DNA from: Blattamonas nauphoetae
Lineage: Eukaryota > Preaxostyla > Oxymonadida
DNA: 64,000 bases
Direction of reading: 5' to 3'
NCBI GenBank assembly: GCA_033064195.1
Contig: JARBJD010000046.1
Span: 124,001-188,000 of the forward strand
The position numbers were made by a program, and so were the translations under genes. Position 1 is the first letter of the stretch; each line of letters starts with the position of its first letter. Below, in pieces: positions 51,113-61,530 of the stretch. Under the pieces are notes generated by a model. It made no database searches and was not told the DNA's origin. It saw nothing but the letters and a program-made list of their open reading frames with translations.

Positions 51113-53552
51113 TCGAGTTATTCATGGTTAACTCGAGATAACTCTTGAAAACCGAGTTGCACACGTTCACAACCGAATTGACACATTTCACTCGAGTTCC
51201 TTCCCATAACTGTTTTTTGAGAAAAAAAGAACATCTGAAAAAGTTGATATTATCACTTCTTTTCAACTGATTTCTGATCATATTAGGTGAAAAAGATGGA
51301 TAGTCAAGATTTGAGGGACGAAAATGTGACACCGTCACCACAACATTCACAGATCATTCTCAAACCTGGAACTCCACAAACACCATTCCAGTGTGAGCTT
51401 TTATTTTGATATTTTGTTCTTTCTCTTTTGAAGATTACGACCCTCTGCTGGAAGTTTCATTGGATTCCCGTCCCCAAGTTTCACCATCAATTCTCCCTTC
51501 TCATCACAAAACTCGTTGACAGATTCGAGATCACTTTTTTCAACACCTCAATCTTCACAATCGTCACGATCATCTGTTGATATTCGGTCAGCTTCGCCCA
51601 CTATCAGGCCTCAAAAGCGAGAATCTTCAACTTCCATTGCGTCTCTTGGAGAACTCAAAAACAAACAAAGACAAGTCTTTCTGTCAGCAAAACCAATTGT
51701 GCCAATTCCAGAAAGTGGAGGAATCATTTGGTCGAAGTATGACGATGCAAACTTGTGGAAACAACTCAGATTGGAGAAAGACACTCTTCTTCATCTCTCC
51801 GCTCTCATCCAATCGAATTGTCCAGAATACAATCATCCAGGACCAAAGGGGAAACTCACTCTCAAAGATGAATTAGTCGTTTATCTTGAATGGTTGAGCT
51901 CAACAGTTAAAATCAATCGACTGGCATCGGCATTGGGAATCAGTCCAAATCTCGCATCTAAAGCAATTCTACACATTCGCCCTCTCCTGTTCACTGTCCT
52001 TCAGGAACGATATTCTGTCCCGCCTCGCCCAACTCCAAATTTTCAAGCCAATTTCCCTTTCACCGCGCTTTATATTGATGCAACAACGATTGTTGTCCCC
52101 AGACCATTGACGGATTTTGAAGATAAGAAAGTACTTTGGGAAGGTCATCATTATTGTTATGCGATGAAGGCTCAAGTGTGTGTTGAAGCCAAACCACCCT
52201 ACAAAGCGCTCTTCGTTTCTGATTGTGTTGCTGGCTCAATCCACGATGTTGCTCTACTCCAAAAGACTCTCCAACCGATCGAACAATATCTGAACAAGAC
52301 AGACCAGGAGAAAGAGCTCTATCCACAAGACAACGACCCAAAATGGGGAATTCAAGGCGACATGGGATATCTCGGAGATTTTCCAACTCTTCGATTCAAT
52401 CGTCCGAACAGAAGAAAAAAAGAAAGAACAAACGAAGAAGAACAGAATGAACTCAATGTGAGAATTGCGTCTGACAGAGTTCAAGTGGAGAGATTCTTCG
52501 GAAGACTCAAATGGCTGTGGCTTCGAATGGGAGGGAAATACACTGCTGGCGTCAAACATATCACGCAAGACTTCAAAAATGCGTGCTGGTTAACCAATAT
52601 TCACCTCGAAAAAGGACACAATTACCGACTTCCAGACGATTTTCATGAGAGGGCTCTTTCGGCCTCTTCAAGAAAAGAATCACGAATTCCACGGAGAAAA
52701 CAACTCTATCGAAAACATCAAGCCGAGATTGAGGACTTTGAGAATGATTATGATCCAAGAACAACAGGATTCGATGGAGTCTTTGATATTTCAGATTCTG
52801 ACTAAAATATTCATCACAATTCACAACACACACTTACTTTTTCTCAATTTTGTTGAAAAATGTTCTCAAAACGACGTTGAAGAGTCTTAAACTGTCATAA
52901 ATGATAAAAACTCCCACATTCTTGTTTTTCATGTTTTTTTAGAAATATTTGATTTGTTTTCTGTGTCTAATTCTTTAGACAACGTCTTGCTGTTAGGCCC
53001 ACATTCTGGGCATCCTCATTCTGTTTCCTGGCGACTGACATTCACTTCGACACTTGGGGAGGACCATATTAGCGCGAGCCCATGAAATCCTACCCGACCC
53101 AAGTTCCATGAATGATGTCTGCGGACAGCGAGAGGGGAACCAATATCCAAGCAAGAGCGACTTACATCGAGATGACACAGAACCTACTTGAGGTAAGTTC
53201 AATTCAAATACGTAGGGGCGTCGCCGACGGTTATAGTGAGAATTTTGGAAAAATTTCGATATAAGGGTCGGATCGACTTCGAATTTTTAAAAGAGTTTTT
53301 CTTCAATAATTTGTTTCTTTTCGTACTAATGACAAGTTATAAATGAGGAAACACGATGAAATGAATCAATTCGACGAAAGTTTGTCAAGATCAACCTGAA
53401 AAAAATGTTATGGGGTGAGAACTCGAGTGAAGTGTGGTTTATTCGGTTTTTCTGCTGTTTATTCGGTTTTCACAAGGTATCTCGAGTTAAGTTGCGTTAA
53501 CCGAATTGCCCTTCGTGATCACGAGTTTTCCCATTATACACGGGTTGGGTCT
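51047..53552 (+). mobile_element. PIF/Harbinger-like DNA transposon, 2,506 bp, nested in the Polinton
   Basis: The left end AGACCCAACCCG is mirrored by CGGGTTGGGTCT at the right end. Both are flanked by AAT (51,044-51,046 and 53,553-53,555). If the outermost A belongs to the target, the duplication is TA instead. A weaker match extends inward (TTTTATGGG against CCCATTATA). Both subterminal regions are rich in CTCGAG palindromes. It encodes one transposase. About 740 bp at the right end have no gene that I can see. It looks complete and recently inserted. Confidence 0.88.
51296..52805 (+). CDS. Harbinger/IS5-type DDE transposase (DDE_Tnp_4-like)
   Basis: Exons are 51296-51390 and 51434-52805, with a 43-nt intron (GTGTGA...AAG), giving 488 residues. 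The N-terminal 130 residues are Ser/Pro-rich. A helical region follows (DTLLHLSALIQSNCP, LTLKDELVVYLEWL, INRLASALGISPNLASKAIL), which looks like a helix-turn-helix. The catalytic core has ALYIDATTIVVPRP (first Asp), SDCVAGSIHDVALLQ (second Asp) and RVQVERFFGRLKWLW (Glu), the spacing of the DDE_4 group used by PIF/Harbinger and ISL2EU elements. The frame is intact, so the enzyme may be active. I see no separate Myb-like or YqaJ partner ORF inside the element. Confidence 0.85.
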
Positions 53553-53839
53553 AATCATTTGTGAATTGTATTTTTGTCGATTCATTTCTGAGTATTCTTT
53601 TCCGGAAAATAAAAAAACACTATGAACTTATTTTTACCAACATAGTCTCAAAATTTCGAGATGAATCACAATTATTCGATGAATACTATGCATTTTTAAA
53701 AAGTATGGGAAACAGTTAAGAATGTCAAGCAGAACAACTATTCGACTCACTGACTCGGTTTGATTTTATCCCTCTTTTTGACATATATAGTATCTCACCA
53801 AAATTTGTTTTCTCATTGGTGTTGACGCTAAACCTTACC

Positions 53840-54306
53840 GAGCGATGAATCGTGCCAAAGTACATCGCACATTGTTTCCAACTTTAGGTGTCGAGCATCG
53901 ATATCATGGGATGCCACACATCATCCAATATTTGCGATTCCTGCTCACTCGTATTCTTTACGCCTAACAGTCCAAAGTCGATCCAATCGATTTCAGAACG
54001 GATACCTTCGGTCTATTACAACTAAGGTATTTGATTGATTGTACTTTGGACGAACTAAATTATGAAGGCAGCAGGGATATCCTCTCTCTGTTGCACAACG
54101 GCGTCAACTCAAGCATGAGGGCTGAAGACTACTATTCCGAATTCGAAACATTAACAGCGAGGGATGATGCGAATGAGCTCATAGAAGACGACTGGACAGG
54201 AATTGAAGCGGTTCGATCCGACCGACATAGACAACTTGGGGGCGCCAATGAACCAATAGACTTGACGGCAGATGAGATCGCAGACGAACTTGATTCTCTT
54301 CTGTGA
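53840..54306 (+). CDS. Unrecognised ORF region in the right part of the Polinton
   Basis: The clearest open part, 54,031-54,306, reads LIDCTLDELNYEGSRDILSL, then an acidic stretch (AEDYYSEFETLTARDD, NELIEDDWTG) and an acidic end (DLTADEIADELDSLL). Text in related frames begins about 190 bp upstream (TLFPTLGVEHRYHGMPHI). GC content is above the rest of the element and there is no AT-rich start motif directly before it. It may be an extra cargo gene or a remnant. Function unknown. Confidence 0.35.
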
Positions 54307-54799
54307 CTTCTTTTAATTAAGGTAATCGTTCTTCAGTTTTTCTGTTCCCTTTTTTAACCATTCACTGATGGAGACGCTTCCTTTTCTGTTCTTCTTTTTT
54401 TGAAACCAGTATCTCAAATCAGAAATGCGAAACGATGAATTTGGTATCGCGATTCTCTATTTTTTTCAAAAATAACCTCACTTTTTGCATTCATAGAAGA
54501 ATTGTCACATGTGCACAAACATATCAAGTTTTGTCTTGTTAGCTGTTCTGATTGAGTGTATCGTCGTTCTCTCCAGTACTATTTAAATGTGTGTTATTCA
54601 TTTTCATATTTTCTGTCTCTTGTTTTTCATCAGGAACGTTCAGATCAAACCAAATATCCAGCTCTTCATTCTGTGCTTGTATGGAAGACGTCCTCTCATT
54701 CAACATTCTCGATTCTGAACATTTTTTCATTCTTTCTATTCCTCTCATTCTCTCTTTACACGATCATCACTTTATTCCAGGTTTTTCAGTTGTTCTTAA

Positions 54800-57172
54800 C
54801 GGTCATCGGATCTCTGCACAAGTATGTATTCTTCACCATATCGACATCATTTTTGTCTTGTTTCAGCTCTGTTTTCTCTAGTTTTGATCGAATTGTCACC
54901 TAATCTTTGCTCATTATTGTTTCATTTTTGACCTCACTTCCGTCTTCGTTTTCTTGTTGTTAATCGTTTTTAACCACTTCATTTATTCTCAGTTCGTTCA
55001 AACTTTTTCTCAAATTCAACACACTAATTTCCGTTAAGTGAAGATTCCGGACTTTTACCGAGATCTCACTTTCAACGGCTCACTTCATATCTCGGTATTT
55101 TTCCGGAAAATCCAACATTTCACATACATTTTTGAATCAATTTTGTTGTTTTTAAGACATAAAACCGAGAACACAGACCTAATTTTCACTATTAGTGTCA
55201 CATTTCACACCGTTTTCACGATCGTCATTTTCACTCTCAGTTTCAGACTTGCCCACTTCATTGTTGGTTGTTTCGCTTTCTTTTACTCTGTTTTTGTGAA
55301 AAAAGTGATGAAAATTGCAACAAAATGATGTGCTAGTGTAGTGAGAACGGCCCACAAAATGGAAGTGAATTGAGCAAAATGAAGAGGAGTGATGAAGAGA
55401 TCAAATGTGAAATGGGGAGAGAAAGTGATGAAATGAAAGGGACTACAGTTGGTTTTGAAGTTTCAAAAACGGTCAAAAGTTGTGAAGTGAAAACATGAAA
55501 AAGTGACTTTATGGGAGAACTATCCGACAAAATCTCCTCAAAATTTGAGCACACCTTACTCATACCGTGAGAAAGAAGGATTTGCAGTGAAAATCGGATC
55601 AAAAAATCCATAGTGTCAAAATGTTGGTGCAAATGTGTCGTCACAAGTGTGATCGAAAAACCGACCCTCCAGAGAGAACTATAGGTGATGTAAAACCAGA
55701 ATTCTCAAAAAAGCGTCGCTTGAGTGCGATTGTGAAGTGGTTTGAAGGAAATCAATGAGAAATGAAAATTGACAAAAAATTGTGAAAACGATCGTGTGTC
55801 GAGGATCGTCAGAACCGAATGACGCGAATACCTGTCCACTATCGTTTTGACACCTACGGAGACCATCAGAGGGCGAAAAGTGACGTGCAGGAGAAGAGCG
55901 AGACGTCACTTTCTCCTCCTTAAAAATTTTGTCATTTTCAAAATATGTTGTGGGGTCGGATCTAACTTTTTTTTCAAAAGTGCTTTTTTCCTAAAATTTC
56001 ACCTATCAAAATCAATTTCGTAATTTTAGAACGTGTTTGAACACAATTTGAGACATAAAGGTGTTCATAGTGGTGAAATCCGAACATCGACTTTTTCGTC
56101 ACTTTTTCGACCAAAGTTCGGTACACAGTTCGACGAATTCTCAACCGATTTTCATCAGGATTGTCTTGATCGAGGACCGACAGTGTCCCCGAGATTTTAG
56201 AATTTTTTTCAGAATTTTTCGAAATGGTTATCATGTTGGATTTCAGTGATTTGTGGTCAAAAATAGATTTTCAGTATTTTCATGACCTTTCGTGGTACTT
56301 TCTCAAGTGAGGACGGTCTCCAAAATACAACCAATTGTCCAAGCGAACGTAATACTCATTCTTTGTTCGTAAATCGCGATATTTGAATGGCTCAAGTACC
56401 TTTGTGTATGTTCCAATGAGTTCACAATTCTCTTTTTTCAATTCATTTTCAACAAACGATTGTGTGTATCGTTTTCGTTTGTTCTGATGAGTTCTGAATC
56501 CTTTCATCCATTTTGATGGGATTACTATCCATTCAATTCCTTCATGTCGATATGATACTGGAGTACTTGAATGAGTGTATTCAGAAATGAGTTCACAATT
56601 CTCATTTTCATTGATTCAATAAGCTTCTCTTTTGTGCAACGATTTGCTGGTCGAAGATATTTCTGGCGATTCAGATGTGGTCTGTATCCTTTGACGAAAC
56701 TATTGACGTACACTTGATAAGTTTCATCTGGTTTCTCTTCGAGATAGTATTCGAAAGTGCTTCCTGTGAGATATGTTGTTCCTTGTCGATTGAGAGTTGG
56801 AGGTGATTTCATTTTCAAATCTTCTTTGTCCAAAATTTCCAGTAGTTGTGTTGGTGTCAAGACGCTGCTCATTTTATACAAATTAAAAATTGAATAAAAA
56901 AGAAATCGACGTTGTTTTCTAAAAGTACTCAAAATTTGCTTCAAAAAAGACACTTTTCAAGAGGTCCGTTTTTCGCCTTTATTTTTGAATTTACGGCCAA
57001 ATATTGACTACTCTGAAATGTCAATATTTTCAGTAGTAAGTGAGATGGAAATTAGAATGAGTCATATTAAAAAAAATCAATTGGCTTTGAGATTCAAATT
57101 GATTTCTCGTTCCAATTCTCCTAGGAGTATCACCTATGCCAGTTTGGTTCCCATTTCGCTTATATCACTACT
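54800..57172 (-). repeat. Right terminal inverted repeat of the Polinton
   Basis: Reverse complement of the left repeat, about 2.37 kb, ending CACTACT and followed by the target duplication CCGGCT at 57,173-57,178. It contains a second copy of the 197-residue module protein gene (about 56,280-56,872, minus strand), which is broken. It lacks the MITE found in the left repeat. Confidence 0.88.
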
Positions 57173-57178
57173 CCGGCT

Positions 57179-57530
57179 GTCGCATAGGCGTTGTGTGAGA
57201 AGGAAGGACGGTGATGTCGACACATTTTCTTTGACAGAGGAGTTGGACAGAGGCGACGTAATGTGAACGTAGACCGTTCCTTATGAGGAGAATTCTTGAC
57301 TTTTGTTGGTTGGTTGATTCACTTCGTTGAATCATGTTGGGAAGAATAGAGAGGTGGAAAATGGTCGGAAATTGTGTGTGTTTGTCATCCTTGTTTGCGT
57401 ATGTGAATATGCTCCATTCAGTGGATCTAACCTCATCTCTTGACCTTGAACCATGATACGCAAAGGTTCCAATTGGAGGATTCGGATTCTTTTTCGAGAA
57501 ACGTCTATAGATGCGATGTCGATAGGCTAT
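57179..57530. other. Right flank of the Polinton, no gene recognised
   Basis: A short stretch between the target duplication and the CRESS fossils. Only short frames occur. It may hold part of whatever sequence the Polinton landed in, possibly the other side of the DDE transposase relic at 31-32.2 kb, but I could not show this. Confidence 0.35.
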
Positions 57531-58328
57531 GGGTGACCTAACCCCTTTACCTGAGTGATACGACGATGATTTTGGAGATTGTTAATGATCATTTGAGGAA
57601 AAGCGGGTTCATGACCCAAATGATAGCCCACATTAACAGGACGAATGAAAGGGTTCTCAGGAGGCCGAATTGCCGGAAGAACTGCTTCGGGACGCACGGT
57701 AAAGACGCCATGCTCCGCGACAAATACACCGGCAAAGTCGCCTCGACCAATTTGGGCTTGGACATCCCGCAAACCTCGTCGAGTTATCATTCTCCGTCTG
57801 AAACCTGGGCGTCGCCGTCTTCTTCGGGAACCTTATACTCGGGTTCGTACCATTCATAAAACAAAGGAGAGGCTGAAGTTATGGTGTAGTGTAACAGAAG
57901 TCGTGGGTAATACTGGACCACGACTTCTGAGCTGACCTCCGAAATAGGTAACTCGGCATTCATATCTAGAGTAGGCTCGGGGAGGGTGGGGACGACCACC
58001 ACGTCTGGATTCCACCAGGTGTCGCAGTGTTTTGTCTCGACTTTGAGGGGGTAGCCATCTAAAAGTCTGAGGAGTAGAGCGAACGTTGATTGGTCTGGCC
58101 GGTAGTCATCAATAAGGATGTGGGTGTGATTGGCGGTGAGGCCGTTAAACCAGCGCAGAGTGGGGAGTACAACCCAGGTGAGTCCCAAGTCAGGGGGGCG
58201 ATTTGGTCGTATAAGAGTCGGGTCTTACCGGAACCAGTCGGACCATACAACCAGATACAGCACCTTCTTCGGTAGTCGAGTCTGGGAGTCGACAAAAAAA
58301 CTATGGAGCAAAAGGTTGCATACTGCAC
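57530..58328 (-). mobile_element. CRESS-DNA virus Rep-like fossil, left copy
   Basis: Endogenous viral fossil. The minus strand encodes the superfamily 3 helicase part of a Rep protein: CCIWLYGPTGSGKTRLLYDQ (Walker A), HTHILIDDYRPDQ (Walker B) and a downstream WWNPDVVVVPTLPEP segment. A further arginine-rich frame follows toward 57,530. I do not see the HUH nuclease half. It is broken, with an estimated two or so breaks. It is nearly identical to the right copy, so the duplication is recent relative to the integration. It lies about 350 bp from the Polinton right end. Confidence 0.75.
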
Positions 58329-58930
58329 GAATGACCCCGTTCTCTAGACAAGATTGTGGAGGAAAACCCAGCCCAATTCGTCAAGTTCTCCAATGGTTTG
58401 ACCAAGCTATTGTCATGTGTATTAGCTCCCAGACTCGACTATCGAAGAAGGTGCTGTATCTGGTTGTATGGTCCGACTGGTTCCGGTAAGACCCGACTCT
58501 TATACGACCAAATCGCCCCCCTGACTTGGGACTCACCTGGGTTGTACTCCCCACTCTGCGCTGGTTTACGGCCTCACCGCCAATCACACCCACATCCTTA
58601 TTGATGACTACCGGCCAGACCAATCAACGTTCGCTCTACTCCTCAGACTTTTAGATGGCTACCCCCTCAAAGTCGAGACAAAACACTGCGACACCTGGTG
58701 GAATCCAGACGTGGTGGTCGTCCCCACCCTCCCCGAGCCTACTCTAGATATGAATGCCGAGTTACCTATTTCGGAGGTCAGCTCAGAAGTCGTGGTCCAG
58801 TATTACCCACGACTTCTGTTACACTACACCATAACTTCAGCCTCTCCTTTGTTTTATGAATGGTACGAACCCGAGTATAAGGTTCCCGAAGAAGACGGCG
58901 ACGCCCAGGTTACAGACGGAGAGAGATTTC
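57790..58930. repeat. Head-to-head inverted repeat (palindrome) of the Rep-like fossil
   Basis: Arms of about 490 bp (about 57,790-58,277 and 58,427-58,930) are near-identical reverse complements around a spacer of about 150 bp. Both arms carry the Rep helicase region, so the two fossils point away from a common centre. Spacer sequence differs from the arms. Confidence 0.85.
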
Positions 58931-58977
58931 ATACCTCATGTTTGAACAGCCTTCGACGTTCGTCTACGTTCCTTTGA
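58356..58977 (+). mobile_element. CRESS-DNA virus Rep-like fossil, right copy
   Basis: Plus-strand copy of the same Rep helicase region with Walker A (GPTGSGKT), Walker B-type text and the proline-rich end (YEPEYKVPEEDGDAQV). Broken, with an estimated one or two breaks. Arrangement head to head with the left copy suggests an inverted duplication after or during integration. CRESS Rep fossils are known from several protists with no cultured virus, so this points to past infection of this lineage. Confidence 0.75.
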
Positions 58978-59790
58978 TCCCTTCTCCACAAGAAGTGTCA
59001 TCAATAACTCCGTACGACACGACGATCTTCAAAGATTGTGGATGAAGCAGTGGACGGAGGACTTTTCTCAATATTACTCTTTTGACAGGATAGACGACCT
59101 GGATTCTTTCGTTTCGGAGAAGGCTCCCCAATGCAGAATGAAATTTGTGAACAGGTATTTTCGAGAAAGAAGGGTGAATGTACGCCCACCAAACACTTTT
59201 CCCAGTTTTTCTTTTCAACTTACCTGAACATCCTCTCTGTATGTTTCCGAATACCCTTATTGAATTCAATCTCTGGGTTTCGTCTACGAAATTGCACCAT
59301 TTCAGTCTGACGAGTTCAAAATCGACGACAAATCATTCAAAATCGAAGTGCAATAATTTTAAATCGAAATCCTGAATTATCGCTTCATTTCGTTCAGGTA
59401 AACCTCCCGAACGACGATTCAGCGGTCAACTGACCGTCACAAATGTCTTCGTGTTGACTCGTCAAGTATCCCCTGACATTTTCTTTGCACTTTCTCTTCA
59501 ATAGAATTCTTTTTCCAGAACCAATCACCTCAAATCTTTGTCCAAGTCTCAGAATGTCACCTTTTCATTTCATCCACTGGTTGAACACAGCCTAAAGATC
59601 CTTTCAACATCAACAACTAACATCGCACCTTTTGAATAAGTGGCCTGAAATCTCGAACGACGTGTTGTTCTTATAAATCACATGGCTACTGAAAGATGAC
59701 TGTGGTGAAAAAGCGAAATAAGGCTTCAATTGTGAAGTAAAATTTTAAAATGTCACTTCAATTTTGAATCATTTAATTCGATAGTGAAGT
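58978..59790. other. Stretch without a recognised gene
   Basis: A short plus-strand frame near 59,040-59,227 reads TEDFSQYYSFDRIDDLDSF and VNRYFRERRVNVRPPNTF, which looks protein-like but has no family I know. From 59,230 to 59,790 I see nothing beyond AT-rich sequence. Confidence 0.35.
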
Positions 59791-59796
59791 ATTTCA

Positions 59797-60021
59797 TTGG
59801 ATTTTGAAAAACTTGCAACATCTCCAACAGCTCATTGGAATATTGTGAGTCGGAGTGATTGGATTGATCACAGAGACGTCTGTCATCAGCAATCCGAAGG
59901 AACAGCTACCTTGGCGAAAGTGACAGAAACTCTCCTCACAATGGTGAGCAGCGAAGCGATGTGCGAAAGGGTCTTGGATGCTTTGCAGTTAATCCCCAAC
60001 GATTTAGGTCAGAACTTTTAA
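59797..60021 (+). pseudogene. hAT transposase dimerisation-domain fragment
   Basis: A 74-codon frame ending VSSEAMCERVLDALQLIPND, which follows the hAT C-terminal pattern SSxAxxERVFSAxxxI. No upstream catalytic part is present nearby, so it is an isolated relic. A MITE-like element begins right at its end (about 60,023). Confidence 0.45.
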
Positions 60022-60022
60022 T

Positions 60023-60206
60023 ATCATTCAAAAGTTCGACGGTCACTAACGAAAATCGCAATTAAACACTTATCACGGCTTGATCAATGATCTCGAAAAG
60101 ACTGTTCAATCATGTCATGCACCAAATATAGAGAAAGGTCGATTCATTTCTCATCCATGAGAGGAGATTGATTTTGGATATTGGTCTTCGAACTTTTGAA
60201 TGAAAT
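60023..60206. mobile_element. Diverged copy of the 185-bp MITE
   Basis: Ends ATCATTCAAAAGTTCGA and TTCGAACTTTTGAATGA are inverted repeats and match the ends of the copy at 26,056-26,240. The interior shares AGCTTGATCAA-type, CTCGAAAAGA and GAGAAAGG blocks with it in the same order. Confidence 0.65.
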
Positions 60207-60565
60207 CTTAATTCTAACCAATTTGAATCACAAGAAGTTGTTCCGCACAGTTAATGACAAGATGATCATAAAACCAATCAAGAACACTCATTCTCCTTTG
60301 TTATGGTGTTTTTTTCCATTTCTCAAGGAAGAAATAATATCTCTGAACTCTACGTAAGGTTCGTCAAACTTTGAATCCTTGTTGAGACTCCAATGTTCGC
60401 CAGATTGTGGATCAAGACCTCGATGAGTGGTAAAGAAGTCTCGCCAACACATCTGGCGATATTTATGCTGTGTCATCGTATACTCGAGGAATATTGGTCA
60501 AATTATCCCGAAGTGTGAGAAAGCATGATTGTATCAATTGAGACCCGATAGTGCGCAAATATCCA

Positions 60566-60889
60566 TTATTCAGCCAATTCGGAAAAAAATGCAGCAGTGT
60601 GATTGTCATCAGAGTTTGTCTTCAATCTCAGTTGTTGAGACAGATGAAATGTTGAGAGTCGATACCTGGGGAGATCCTTCATCCACCGTATCAGACTGAA
60701 ACCTGCCTCGGAAGGGACAGTTGAGACTGCGATAGTTGTTGCTATCCAGAACGGAATGAAATGAAGAGAACTGAAGTCTTGGTGAAAGAAGAATCGTCTT
60801 GAGGAGGATCCACTCACTTTGAATAATTGCGATTGTAGCTGAGCCAAAGAAGCTCTGAAAATGATGGAATAGCGTTTCGATTGATTCAT
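60566..60889 (-). pseudogene. Second hAT dimerisation-domain relic
   Basis: Minus-strand frame reading VSTVPSEAGFSLIRWMKDL, then RYRLSTFHLSQQLRLK, matching the family pattern AECERGFSxMxxIKxxxRNRLSxxxL. The flanking frames on the same strand (60,288-60,476 and 60,894-61,240) may belong to the same decayed gene but show no clear motif. Confidence 0.45.
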
Positions 60890-61189
60890 CTCCCTAGTGA
60901 TGGTGATTTTTGTTACATAGGCATAGTTGATTGAAGATTACGGCGTTGTCCAGCATATCATCGAGTAGACAGTGATTTGACAGTTCATTTCGCAGTAGAA
61001 GACGAAAGACGTTGCATTCTCTTCGAAGAAGTACAGATTCTGTTGTAGGTAACGAACTGAAGAATCGTTGCTCCTGGAATAAGTCGAGTTGTGAACTTGT
61101 GGACTGAACCAAATGATGTGTCTGCGGAAATGTTTGGGACTGAGACTGTAGTTGAGTGGACAGCTGTGCAAAATGTTTGAGGATGTCCA

Positions 61190-61530
61190 CAGAAACGTTT
61201 GTTTAGGGAAACGAAAATTTTGGACAAAGATGGACACCAAATTTTAGGTATCTGGGAAAATGCGAAAAAAGGCGATTTCACTGGACAACAAATGTGCTTT
61301 GAACAAAAAAGTAATGTTTGGTGAGTGGCTTTAATTGATATTTTCACGATGAAAATGCTTTTCATTAAGTTTAAAACGGATGTCCGGTTGTGGAGATTTG
61401 AGCTGAAAAGTTTGAAGAGTGTGTGGATTCCTGTTGTATGGTGCATTTTGAGGATTTTTCGGATTAATCAGTGAATTGAATTCTCACATTTCATTTTTTC
61501 CTCTGTTTGACCAAAATGTTTTAGTAGACT
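61190..61530. mobile_element. Diverged relative of the GTGGCGTCACC MITE
   Basis: Shares internal text with the MITE at 33,521-34,112: ACGTTTGTTT, GGTATCTGGGA, GAAAAAAGGC, AAAACGGATGTC and a final TTCCTCTGTTTGACCAAAA that corresponds to the right arm. Ends are not preserved. Confidence 0.5.

Larger units (their letters stand above)
32289..57172. mobile_element. Polinton/Maverick-type element, 24.9 kb, largely whole (fossil)
   Basis: The left end starts AGTAGTGGTATAAGCG and the right end finishes CGCTTATATCACTACT. Both are flanked by the identical hexamer CCGGCT (32,283-32,288 and 57,173-57,178). AG/CT ends, a 6-bp target duplication, long terminal inverted repeats, a protein-primed family B polymerase, an rve integrase, a packaging ATPase and capsid-type genes together define a Polinton. 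Nested inserts are a 592-bp MITE in the left repeat and a 2.5 kb Harbinger-like transposon. Without them the element is about 21.8 kb, slightly longer than most Polintons. Most genes are open. Apart from the inserts I estimate two or three breaks. The outer repeats are nearly identical, so integration looks recent. I did not recognise an adenovirus-type maturation protease. Confidence 0.95.
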
